Below the pieces are notes generated by a model. It worked only from the letters and a program-made list of their open reading frames with translations, was not told the origin of the DNA and ran no database searches. The position numbers and the translations under genes were made by a program. Positions 1 to 6,156 of a stretch of DNA of 15,518 bases are shown here, piece by piece. Origin of the DNA: an uncultured Lachnospiraceae bacterium (GTDB lineage: Bacteria > Bacillota > Clostridia > Lachnospirales > Lachnospiraceae); the NCBI GenBank assembly GCA_900544445.1, contig UQVK01000093.1, positions 1 to 15,518 of the forward strand, given 5' to 3'. How positions within the stretch are numbered: position 1 is the stretch's first letter; every line of letters starts with the position of its first letter.

Positions 1-134
1 TCCTCTTCCTCTGCCGTCAGCCCCAGATACTCCCGGAGCGTGCGCATATCCTCACTGTTGTTCCACTCTTCCACATAATCGTCGATCTTCTCAAAAGGGA
101 TCTCCCCCGCCAGATACCGTTCCCTGAATGTCAT
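1..134 (-). CDS. Small acidic hypothetical protein, N-terminal part only
   Basis: The reading frame starts at ATG 134-132 and leaves the window at position 1, giving 44 residues that begin MTFRERYLAGEIPFEKID. The visible part is highly charged, rich in Glu and Asp, and has no membrane segment or signal peptide. An AGAAAGGCGG ribosome binding site lies a few bases upstream, inside the end of the nucleotidyltransferase gene. That gene's stop codon (138-136) is one base from this start, so translation is probably coupled. I do not recognise the family and assign no function. Position and spacing make it the fourth or later gene of the minus-strand methyltransferase operon. Confidence 0.75.
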   Translation of the reverse strand, partial: MTFRERYLAGEIPFEKIDDYVEEWNNSEDMRTLREYLGLTAEEE

Positions 135-135
135 C

Positions 136-1014
136 TCATCCGCCTTTCTGCGTTTCGTTTTTCCGCCTGTTCTGCCAGAATTCCTTTACCCTTTCCGCTT
201 CCTTTTGGTCATAGGGATAGCCCAGGCCCCCGGCAACCGCTTCTGCCAGCTCTTCAAAATAGTCGTACATGACGCCCAGGCCATTCCACATATGCGCCGT
301 CTCCCCATCGGGGAAGGCTTCCCGCACCCGCGCCATCTCTTCCTCTGGCAGATATTTTTTCAGATATTTTCCATGCGATCCCGTGGAAACCCGGAAATCG
401 TGGGAAAGACCGATTTTCCAGTCCAGCATTTTAAAAAACATCCCGCCCATCCCCTCGGAAAGATGAAAGCGCGCATAGTTGAACTGATCCCGGCACAGTC
501 CCTTCGCCACGTACAGGCTCAGCCACCGGAACTCGTTGACACAGTCCAGATACTCTTTTTTCCCCGGCCTTTTTATGAAAAAAGCCTCGTCCGTTTCCAC
601 CGGCTTCAGCCAGTCATAGCCGTCCTTGTCGAGAAGAACCGTTCTCGGTTCTCTGTTGTTTTCTTCTTCCCCGCGGCTTACGTCACGGATCGTAAAATCA
701 ATCCGGTTTCCGTCTGCATACTGTATCAGACAGTGGAACGGTTCCTTTCCCTCGTAATCGTACGGATGATTGTACCAGTCGTCGGGAAACTGTGCGATCA
801 GCACCTCTCCATAGTCTCTGATCCATCCGGTATTTTGCGTAAATTCCCTGCTGTCCCGCACAAAAAAGACCACATCAAAATCACTGTACTCATCATGCAG
901 CGCATCCGGATTGGCGCGCGAACCGTCAAGCGCAGCGGCCCGTATCCGCTCGTCCGCCTCCGCCTTTTTTTGAATCAGGGAAAACAGCTCCTCCTGCGTC
1001 AGTCCTTCCCTCAT
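136..1014 (-). CDS. Aminoglycoside 6-adenylyltransferase, ANT(6)/AadE-AadK family
   Basis: This 292-residue cytoplasmic protein is predicted to transfer AMP from ATP to the 6-hydroxyl of streptomycin-type aminoglycosides. The nucleotidyltransferase core is visible: DGSRANP at residues 30-36, then YSDFDVVFFV at about 43-52, with the metal-binding Asp pair D45/D47. Family-typical blocks follow, such as CNEFRWLSLYVAKGLCR, and MLDWKIGLSHDF near the middle. Length matches the family (about 280-300). I chose the ATG at 1014 over an ATG 54 bases upstream because AAAGGGAGG lies six bases before it and it overlaps the preceding methyltransferase stop as ATGA. The family call is firm. Whether it confers resistance, or which substrate it prefers, cannot be read from sequence. 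It looks chromosomal: no integron or insertion sequence is adjacent. Confidence 0.9.
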   Translation of the reverse strand: MREGLTQEELFSLIQKKAEADERIRAAALDGSRANPDALHDEYSDFDVVFFVRDSREFTQNTGWIRDYGEVLIAQFPDDWYNHPYDYEGKEPFHCLIQYADGNRIDFTIRDVSRGEEENNREPRTVLLDKDGYDWLKPVETDEAFFIKRPGKKEYLDCVNEFRWLSLYVAKGLCRDQFNYARFHLSEGMGGMFFKMLDWKIGLSHDFRVSTGSHGKYLKKYLPEEEMARVREAFPDGETAHMWNGLGVMYDYFEELAEAVAGGLGYPYDQKEAERVKEFWQNRRKNETQKGG

Positions 1015-1778
1015 TTTCTGCCTCCCTTTATGGCCCTCATCCGCAGCCTGACATAATCCGCATACCACTTTCCATCCCGGTACAGATCCTTTTTCAGAAG
1101 CTCCACCGCATGGTTCCTGATGGCTTCCCTCTGTGCTTCCTCAGAGACGGCATAAAACGGCGTGGAAATGAACATGCGGATCCAGTCCTTCATGCCGTCT
1201 TCTCCCATCAGCTCCGTCATTCTGTCAAAAAGCACCGCATAGCGCACCTCAAAGCCAGCCTGCTCCAGAAGGGAAGCGTATTCGCCGATGGACGGGAAGT
1301 AGAAGGGAACCTGATAGGAATATCCCTGTTCCGCAAACGCCTTTGTCAGCGCCTCATGAATCAGCCTGTTATTTCCATATCCGCCGAATTCAAACACAAA
1401 CTCCCCGTTCTCTTTCAGAGCCTTATACACGCACCGCAGCATGTCCGGCTGCTTTTCTCTGTCGATCCAGTGAAATACGGCATTGGAAAACACCACATCC
1501 ACCTGCTCCTTCAGAGAAAAATCCGTGGCATCCGCATGGATGAATTCCAGATCGGGAAAATATTTTTTCGCAACGGAAAGCAGATCCTTCGAATCGTCCA
1601 GACCGGTCACCTGGAAGCCCTGATCCTTCAGCACACCCGTCAGCGCCCCGTTTCCACAGCCCAGATCCAGCACCCGGCTTCCTTCCGGTGCTTCGATCAG
1701 CTCCGTCACGCTGTTTCCATACTTATGTACAAAGGAAAAATTAGACGTATATTTTTCCGCATCCCATTGAATGTTCAT
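1011..1778 (-). CDS. Class I SAM-dependent methyltransferase (trans-aconitate methyltransferase-like)
   Basis: This 255-residue soluble protein has a Rossmann-type methyltransferase fold. Motif I is VLDLGCGNG at residues 36-44, the acidic end of strand 2 is GLDDS at 59-63, HADATDF follows at 81-87, and the motif around strand 4 is DVVFSNAVFHWI at 94-105. The FSNAVFHWI signature resembles trans-aconitate methyltransferases and related small-molecule enzymes, but the C-terminal half that sets the substrate is not diagnostic. The start at 1778 has GGAAGGGAG upstream and overlaps the previous gene's stop by four bases (ATGA). The same coupling recurs at its own 3' end with the ANT(6)-type gene. 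The substrate is unknown; an acid or small metabolite is the family-based guess. Confidence 0.88.
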   Translation of the reverse strand: MNIQWDAEKYTSNFSFVHKYGNSVTELIEAPEGSRVLDLGCGNGALTGVLKDQGFQVTGLDDSKDLLSVAKKYFPDLEFIHADATDFSLKEQVDVVFSNAVFHWIDREKQPDMLRCVYKALKENGEFVFEFGGYGNNRLIHEALTKAFAEQGYSYQVPFYFPSIGEYASLLEQAGFEVRYAVLFDRMTELMGEDGMKDWIRMFISTPFYAVSEEAQREAIRNHAVELLKKDLYRDGKWYADYVRLRMRAIKGGRK

Positions 1779-2713
1779 GGATTGCTCCCTTCCTTCACCG
1801 CCACAAACGTGACCACATTCGTCATGATCTGCACTGTTCTGTCTCTTCTTCCCGTCTCCCAGGCCTGCTGCTTTACGGTTTCCTTCAGAATTTTCCAGTC
1901 TTCAAAGATCTCTTTCAGCCTTTTCTGCATGAATTCAGTGGAAAGATTCACCTCAAACTGCGCGATCAGCCGTTCATCCGTAACGATATCCCGCTCCTCG
2001 ACCTGCGTATTCAGGATCAGGCATACGATTCCGCATTCCCGGATTCCTTTCCGGATTTCATTCAATTTTCTGAAAAAGGTCTCCTCTGAATCCACATGTT
2101 CCAGCGCAGACACTGCCAGAATCAGATCATAGCTCTCCCCGGGAATCGGCCATGCCTCCAATGGACATACATGTCCGGAAATCTGACTGTCGATTCCATA
2201 TTTTCTGCTGTTTCTTTCCAGCCGGTCTATCGCAATCTCCAGAATATCCACAGCATCCGCCATACATTTTCCCGGAAAAGCCTGTACAAACGGGATACAG
2301 GTTCGCCCCACTCCGCATCCCAGATCCAGAATCTTTATCTTCTCATATTTCTGAAAATACGGGATCAGATCCGTAACCGTTTTTACCGGCTTATTCAACC
2401 AGCTTTCTCCGGTGAAAAGCTCTTCCTGCTCATAGATCTGCGTATGAGAAATCCGTTCCTCTTCCCGGATTTGCTGAAGTCTCTTTTTTTCCTCTGTTTC
2501 CCCAAGAATCTTTTCCGCCATTTTCACATCTTCCTCTGTCAGCCCAAGCCTTCCGTCCGTTTTCACCTGATGGGAACTGATCCTTTCATCATGCAGCGTA
2601 AGATCATCCAGTACCACGTAGCTTTCCACTTCTGTTTCCTGATTTTTGAGCCACAGAAGGATCTCTTTTGCTTTGACCAGACTGAACCTCCGGCTTCTGA
2701 CTTTCCCTGTCAT
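1775..2713 (-). CDS. Class I SAM methyltransferase carrying a HAD-domain remnant at its N-terminus
   Basis: The open frame encodes 312 residues. Residues from about 76 onward form a complete SAM methyltransferase: KILDLGCGVGRT at 127-138, AVDILEIAIDR at 154-164 and LILAVSALEHV at 197-207, ending in TNVVTFVAVK. Residues 6-72 are not methyltransferase. They match the C-terminal part of the small HAD phosphatase family found in RNA-repair-type proteins: AKEILLWL, then VESYVVLDD (motif IV-like) at 29-37, then HQVKTDGRLGLTEEDV. The HAD N-terminus lies just upstream in another frame (see 2519-2783). The true translation start is uncertain. ATG 2713 lacks a convincing Shine-Dalgarno sequence. Translation could instead begin at Met65 (ATG 2521), just before the methyltransferase domain. 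The stop overlaps the next gene's start by four bases. Confidence 0.75.
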   Translation of the reverse strand: MTGKVRSRRFSLVKAKEILLWLKNQETEVESYVVLDDLTLHDERISSHQVKTDGRLGLTEEDVKMAEKILGETEEKKRLQQIREEERISHTQIYEQEELFTGESWLNKPVKTVTDLIPYFQKYEKIKILDLGCGVGRTCIPFVQAFPGKCMADAVDILEIAIDRLERNSRKYGIDSQISGHVCPLEAWPIPGESYDLILAVSALEHVDSEETFFRKLNEIRKGIRECGIVCLILNTQVEERDIVTDERLIAQFEVNLSTEFMQKRLKEIFEDWKILKETVKQQAWETGRRDRTVQIMTNVVTFVAVKEGSNP

Positions 2714-2783
2714 CTAAAAAGCCGACATCCGGTATCTGCCGGTTCAGTACACCATCTATATCCAGAAAAAGGACTTTCATCAT
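2519..2783 (-). pseudogene. Broken HAD-superfamily phosphatase: motif I and motif IV in different frames
   Basis: ATG ATG at 2783-2778 follows a good GAGGAA ribosome binding site and opens MMKVLFLDIDGVLN, the HAD motif I (DxDG nucleophile loop). It continues to about GVLNRQIPDVGFLDD, then degenerates and stops at 2604. From about 2700 the neighbouring frame supplies the family's C-terminal third (RFSLVKAKEILLWL, VESYVVLDD, TDGRLGLTEEDV). The middle section with motif II (the LSSxWR-type strand) and motif III is missing. The simplest reading is an internal deletion of several tens of codons that also changed frame, between about 2700 and 2717. The remnant could not be catalytic. It now only supplies a leader, or an N-terminal extension, to the methyltransferase. 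Comparison with an intact homologue would size the deletion. Confidence 0.65.
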
Positions 2784-2864
2784 CGTTTCCTCATAGTTAA
2801 CCTGTAATTCCTTCCCTGAACCAACTGCAAGTTCTTCCTGCAGAGTCCATTTTTTTCTGTATCG

Positions 2865-2893
2865 TTGACATATCCGTTTTTTTTGATTATTCT
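2865..2893 (+). promoter_or_regulatory. Candidate promoter upstream of the toxin-antitoxin pair (distal)
   Basis: A consensus TTGACA at 2865-2870 is followed after 17 bases by TATTCT at 2888-2893. It points toward the antitoxin gene and would give a leader of about 120 bases. A short inverted repeat, GGAGT and ACTCC at 2912-2929, lies just downstream and could be an operator for the antitoxin complex. Confidence 0.4.
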
Positions 2894-2919
2894 GAAAACA
2901 GATAAAAGCAAGGAGTTAC

Positions 2920-2925
2920 ATTATA
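2920..2925 (-). promoter_or_regulatory. Possible -10 box for the minus-strand methyltransferase operon
   Basis: A perfect TATAAT reads on the minus strand here, about 135 bases upstream of the HAD-remnant start. No -35 hexamer of useful quality is found 16-18 bases upstream (GTGTGC at 17). This is therefore only a weak candidate for the operon promoter. Confidence 0.25.
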
Positions 2926-2972
2926 CTCCCGGACAGTAGCCGGCACACCTTACTCTGTGCTTCTTACTGTTA

Positions 2973-3001
2973 TACACAATAAATTTGCTACATACTATAA
3001 T
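2973..3001 (+). promoter_or_regulatory. Candidate proximal promoter of the toxin-antitoxin pair
   Basis: A perfect -10 box TATAAT (2996-3001) lies 17 bases after TACACA (2973-2978, four of six to consensus). The start site would fall near 3008, leaving a leader of about 14 bases that just contains the GGAAGG ribosome binding site at 3011-3016. A very short leader and an operator near the promoter are common for autoregulated toxin-antitoxin operons. Confidence 0.5.
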
Positions 3002-3021
3002 TTTAAGAAAGGAAGGTATTT

Positions 3022-3231
3022 ATGAGCAATCGAGAATATGCCAAAAATCTTATTGATCAGATTCCGGAAAATAAACTGCTTTATATCATAGCCTATCTGC
3101 AGGGCGCAGCAGTTCCGGATGAAACACCAAATGCCGAAACGCTGGCGGCCTTTGACGAACTCGACCATGATGGAGGAATCCGTTACAGCGGTTCTACAGA
3201 AGATCTCTTTTCTGAATTAAAGGAGGAATAA
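3022..3231 (+). CDS. Antitoxin of a YafQ/RelE-type toxin-antitoxin system
   Basis: This 69-residue acidic protein (start MSNREYAKNLIDQIP) has an N-terminal helical segment with the phrase LLYIIAYLQGAAVPDE at about 19-34 and a charged C-terminal tail, DLFSELKEE. That is the usual plan of a small antitoxin: a folded or dimerising part and a flexible tail that wraps the toxin. It ends two bases before the toxin's ATG, and the toxin's ribosome binding site AGGAGG overlaps its last codons, so the two are translationally coupled. It is called an antitoxin mainly from its partner and layout. No ribbon-helix-helix signature is clear, so DNA binding and autoregulation are likely but unproven. GGAAGG lies six bases upstream of the ATG. 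Confidence 0.75.
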   Translation: MSNREYAKNLIDQIPENKLLYIIAYLQGAAVPDETPNAETLAAFDELDHDGGIRYSGSTEDLFSELKEE

Positions 3232-3233
3232 TA

Positions 3234-3505
3234 ATGTTAACTATCAGATTTCCACTAAATTCAAAAAAGACTTTAAATCCTGCGTAAAACGTGGGTATAA
3301 GATGAACCTGTTGCAACAGGTGATTGACACGCTTCGAATTCCTGATACTCTTCCCATCCAAAATAAAGATCATATGCTCAGTGGTAATTATTCCAGTTAT
3401 CGGGAATGCCACATAGCACCGGACTGGCTGCTGATATATCGTCAGGAAAAAGATGAACTTTTACTATATCGAACCGGTACCCATTCAGATTTATTTGGAT
3501 TATAA
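3234..3505 (+). pseudogene. YafQ-family mRNA-interferase toxin with a one-base frameshift after the start codon
   Basis: The body of the toxin is intact from about 3236: NYQISTKFKKDFK, then DHMLSGNY, RECHIAPDWLLIY and THSDLFGL. These contain the histidines, Asp-Trp and C-terminal His/Phe that correspond to the catalytic set of E. coli YafQ. However, the only well-placed start, ATG 3234-3236 eight bases after AGGAGG, is in another frame. It yields a 17-residue peptide ending at 3287. The start region reads ATG TTA AC; one extra A (TTAAAC) would restore MLNYQIS, the expected N-terminus. Without it, an in-frame ATG exists only at 3302, which removes the first strand and helix (67 residues left). 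This is either a genuinely disarmed toxin or a base lost in sequencing. Confidence 0.75.
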
Positions 3506-3636
3506 ATTTCATCCCCAATAGACTTTTCACCTCTGATAGATCTTGTCCACGTTCTATTTTTTATCTCCAGCCAGAAAATACCGTCATTCTTTCATACAAT
3601 GTTCATACAAGTTACAGCTCCCGTCGGTATCTCTCT

Positions 3637-5019
3637 TTAGATCTTCACCTTCGTCCACTTTCCTGAGCGGAACCGAAGATTGGTAAAAATAAACCGGGCA
3701 AGCTGATCCGCGCAGACGCCGAACCAGATGCCAATGATGCCAAAGCCAAACGCGTAGCAGAACAGATAGCTGGCGATAGGCCGGATCAGGGTGACGCTGA
3801 TGGTGGAAGCCACCGTGGTGAAAAACACATCGCCGGCGCCGCGCAGGCAGCCCATATAAATCACCTGGGCGATCTGCAGAAGGACGACAACCACGATCAC
3901 GCGCATGATCTGGACACCAATGGCGATGATCTCCGGCTCGGTAAAGAAAATACCGTACAGAAAACGGCCGAAAAACAGATAGATGACGGCGAGAACCACG
4001 GCGATGGCACGGCCGATCCACTGGCAGATATGGCCGTAGGTTTTCGCCATTTCAACGTCCTTCCTGCCAAGGCTCTGCCCGATCAGGGCGACGGCCGCCA
4101 CCTGCATGCCGTCTCCAAAGGAAAAGGAAAGGCTCATCACGTTCATGCCCACCTGATGGGCAGCAAAGGCGGCGGTCCCCATTTTGGCCGCCATAACCGC
4201 CACGGAAAGAAAGCCCACACGCATCAAAAGCTGCTCTGCCAGCACGTTAGCCCCCAGCTTCACCATGCTCTTTGCCACAGTAAGGGTGGGGCGCAGCCGT
4301 TCCTTCCAGATATAGACCAGGCTGATAAAGCTGCCCTTCCGGCAGGCAGCCACAATGCTCATCACACAGCCAACCGCGCTTCCGATCACGGTAGCGATGG
4401 CCGCTCCCTTCACGCCAAGCTCCGGAAAGCCGAAATTTCCGCCGATTAAAAGATAATTGAACACCACGTTTACCAGGTTCGCCGTCACATTGGTGGTCAT
4501 GGAAATTTTTGTATTTCCCGCTCCTCTCTGCGCCGCGTTTATGGAGAGGGATACTACCGTAAAGCCGATGCCGCCCATGATGATCCGGAAATAATCCACC
4601 GCCTCCTGATGAGAGTCCGGCGAAGAACCGCAGAGAGATATAATCGGATCCGCAAGGGCAACACAGACCGCGCTGACGACTACGGTCATGCAGATGGTAA
4701 AAAGAAGGGAGGCCGCAAGAACCTGATTTGCCTCTTTCCTTCTTCCCTCTCCCTTCCGTCTCGCCACCAGAGCGGAGACAGCCACGTTTGCGGCAGTGAA
4801 GGCTGCCAGACCGATGAATTTGGGCTGGGTGGTCAGTCCCACTGCCGCCACCGCATGGGCTCCCACCCGGCTCACCATCAGCGAATCCACCATACCGATC
4901 AGCGCCACAAAAAAGGATTCCAGAACGGATGGCCAGGCCATTTTCAGCACCGTCTGCACCGCTTCCCTGCTGTATTTCTTTGTTTTTCCCTGTAAAATCT
5001 GTTCCCCCGTTTTTTCCAT
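3637..5019 (-). CDS. MATE-family multidrug efflux transporter
   Basis: This 460-residue integral membrane protein has about twelve hydrophobic segments in two similar halves, the expected architecture and length for MATE (multidrug and toxic compound extrusion) antiporters. These exchange Na+ or H+ for cationic drugs or metabolites at the cytoplasmic membrane. Visible family features are the N-terminal helix MAWPSVLESFFVALIGMVDSL, a half-one segment INAAQRGAGNTKISM and the matching half-two segment YMGCLRGAGDVFFTT; the paired RGAG motifs are typical. The start at 5019 follows AGGGG at short spacing, just downstream of a hairpin. HypB lies 86 bases upstream in the same direction. The substrate cannot be predicted. 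Confidence 0.93.
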   Translation of the reverse strand: MEKTGEQILQGKTKKYSREAVQTVLKMAWPSVLESFFVALIGMVDSLMVSRVGAHAVAAVGLTTQPKFIGLAAFTAANVAVSALVARRKGEGRRKEANQVLAASLLFTICMTVVVSAVCVALADPIISLCGSSPDSHQEAVDYFRIIMGGIGFTVVSLSINAAQRGAGNTKISMTTNVTANLVNVVFNYLLIGGNFGFPELGVKGAAIATVIGSAVGCVMSIVAACRKGSFISLVYIWKERLRPTLTVAKSMVKLGANVLAEQLLMRVGFLSVAVMAAKMGTAAFAAHQVGMNVMSLSFSFGDGMQVAAVALIGQSLGRKDVEMAKTYGHICQWIGRAIAVVLAVIYLFFGRFLYGIFFTEPEIIAIGVQIMRVIVVVVLLQIAQVIYMGCLRGAGDVFFTTVASTISVTLIRPIASYLFCYAFGFGIIGIWFGVCADQLARFIFTNLRFRSGKWTKVKI

Positions 5020-5034
5020 TTCCCCTGTTTTTAC

Positions 5035-5059
5035 AGCCTGACGGCCGATGCCGCAGGCT
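5035..5059 (-). other. Hairpin immediately upstream of the MATE ribosome binding site
   Basis: On the minus strand AGCCTG pairs with CAGGCT, with an inner GGC/GCC stem around ATCG. It sits 15 bases before the MATE start in the hypB-MATE gap. No U-tract follows in the transcription direction, so it is more likely a processing or attenuation structure than a terminator. Its function is unknown. Confidence 0.4.
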
Positions 5060-5105
5060 TTCTCCTCCTCATTCCGCCATAACCGGCTATCTTCTTAAAG
5101 TATTC

Positions 5106-5774
5106 TTATCTCTTTTCCTTCCAGGCCTTTACCTGCGCACGCAGCCATTCCGCCCACTTGTCAATGCCCTCCCCGGTTTTGGCACAGATGGGAATGACCG
5201 TAATATCCGGATTCTGCTGCTTTGCCCTGCGGATGCACTCCTCCATGTTGAAATCAAAATAGGGAAGCACATCGATTTTGTTGATGAGAAGCACCTGGCA
5301 GACGGAGAACATCAGCGGATACTTCAACGGCTTGTCGTCTCCCTCCGGCACGCTCAAAATCATGGCGTTCGCCGACGCTCCGGTATCAAATTCCGCGGGA
5401 CAGACCAGATTCCCCACATTTTCCAGAATCGCCAGATCCAGACCGTCCGTTCCAAGCGCCTCCAGCCCCTGTCTGGTCATATCCGCATCCAGATGGCACA
5501 TGCCGCCCGTATGAAGCTGTACCGTCTTCACATTTGTCTGCGCGATACGGAAGGCATCCACGTCCGAATCGATGTCCGCTTCCATCACGCCGATCTTCAT
5601 CTCATCCCGCAGAAGTTCCATGGTCTTCTCCAGCGTGGTGGTTTTTCCCGCTCCGGGCGAGGACATCAGATTCAGAAGAAAGATTCCCTTTTCCTTCAGC
5701 TCGTCCCTCAACAGTTCTGCCTGATGATCATTGTCGGCAAAAACGCTCTGTTTGATCTCATATACCTTTACCAT
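5106..5774 (-). CDS. hypB: HypB-type nickel-incorporation GTPase
   Basis: This 222-residue cytoplasmic GTPase delivers nickel to the active site of [NiFe]-hydrogenase, working with HypA and HypC-F. The P-loop is SSPGAGKTT at residues 38-46. The G-domain metal site is GMCHLDA at 91-97 (Cys93/His94), followed by ENVGNLVCPAEFD at 118-130 and the G4 motif NKID at 165-168. The N-terminal CxxCGC nickel motif and His-rich stretch of proteobacterial HypB are absent, as in many short HypBs. A strong GGGAGGAA site lies eight bases upstream of ATG 5774. No hypA or hydrogenase gene is in view; the neighbour is a MATE pump. A role in nickel supply to another enzyme is possible. UreG is less likely because the CHL and ENVGNLVCP blocks are HypB-like. 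Confidence 0.92.
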   Translation of the reverse strand: MVKVYEIKQSVFADNDHQAELLRDELKEKGIFLLNLMSSPGAGKTTTLEKTMELLRDEMKIGVMEADIDSDVDAFRIAQTNVKTVQLHTGGMCHLDADMTRQGLEALGTDGLDLAILENVGNLVCPAEFDTGASANAMILSVPEGDDKPLKYPLMFSVCQVLLINKIDVLPYFDFNMEECIRRAKQQNPDITVIPICAKTGEGIDKWAEWLRAQVKAWKEKR

Positions 5775-5853
5775 CTGTTTTGTTCCTCCCGATTCCGTCT
5801 TAATGGTAAATCCGGTTCGTCCGCTTTATGCGCGTTACGGGCCGTTAGTCTTC

Positions 5854-5883
5854 ATTATAGCATCCGTCTGTGCGAAGGGTCAA
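5854..5883 (-). promoter_or_regulatory. Sigma-A type promoter of hypB
   Basis: On the minus strand TTGACC (5883-5878) is followed after 18 bases by a perfect TATAAT (5859-5854). Transcription would start near 5847, giving a leader of about 73 bases before the hypB start. This is one of the two best promoters in the window. Confidence 0.7.
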
Positions 5884-5966
5884 CCGGGCCAAACCGTTTC
5901 CCCGACGTGATTTTTCCAGGAAAATCTCGTTGCTGCACACGGCGTACGATTCCGGGAGACGGGACA

Positions 5967-5995
5967 TTTACGCTCACGAAGCGCCGTGGTATAAT
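5967..5995 (+). promoter_or_regulatory. Promoter of the membrane protein/ABC/two-component operon
   Basis: TTTACG (5967-5972), 17 bases, then TATAAT (5990-5995), preceded by TGG to make an extended -10 (TGnTATAAT). It is divergent from the hypB promoter about 85 bases away. The first hairpin of the tandem array begins at the base after the -10 box, so the start site (about 6002) falls inside a palindrome. The leader would be about 155 bases. Confidence 0.65.
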
Positions 5996-6106
5996 GATTG
6001 CGCCAGGCGCAATCCGGCCCGATCGCATCGGGCCGCCCCGCTTTGCGGGGATTATACCCAACCTGCGGTTTGCGAAGAAAATGACGCCTCCGGCGTCGCT
6101 TTCTTC
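5996..6106 (+). repeat. Four tandem perfect hairpins in the leader of the 6157 operon
   Basis: Four consecutive inverted repeats of unrelated sequence fill this stretch. H1 (5996-6014): GATTGCGCC / GGCGCAATC with a single central A. H2 (6015-6035): CGGCCCGAT / ATCGGGCCG, loop CGC. H3 (6036-6050): CCCCGC / GCGGGG, loop TTT. H4 (6083-6097): GACGCC / GGCGTC, loop TCC, extended by GAAGAAA (6074-6080) and TTTCTTC (6100-6106) across a two-base mismatch. H1, H2 and H3 abut with no spacer. The region 5775-6156 otherwise holds only the two promoters. No known riboswitch class is recognised. H4 has a U-rich 3' flank and might act as a weak terminator or attenuator. Confidence 0.85.
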
Positions 6107-6156
6107 CCTGCTCACGCAGTATAATGTACAGGATTAAACGGAAAGGAAGCGCGGAT

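Noticed and set aside
205..1056. Long plus-strand open frame opposite the ANT(6) gene (and a similar one at 1110-2132)
   Set aside because: They are antisense to well-supported genes, lack ribosome binding sites, and their translations have no domain-like composition.
5996..6106. CRISPR array or tandem repeat
   Set aside because: The hairpins differ in sequence and there is no constant repeat with regular spacers.
6120..6125. TATAAT as the main promoter of the membrane protein operon
   Set aside because: No acceptable -35 at 16-18 bases; the box at 5990 with extended -10 is stronger. Kept only as part of the flanking-duplication note.
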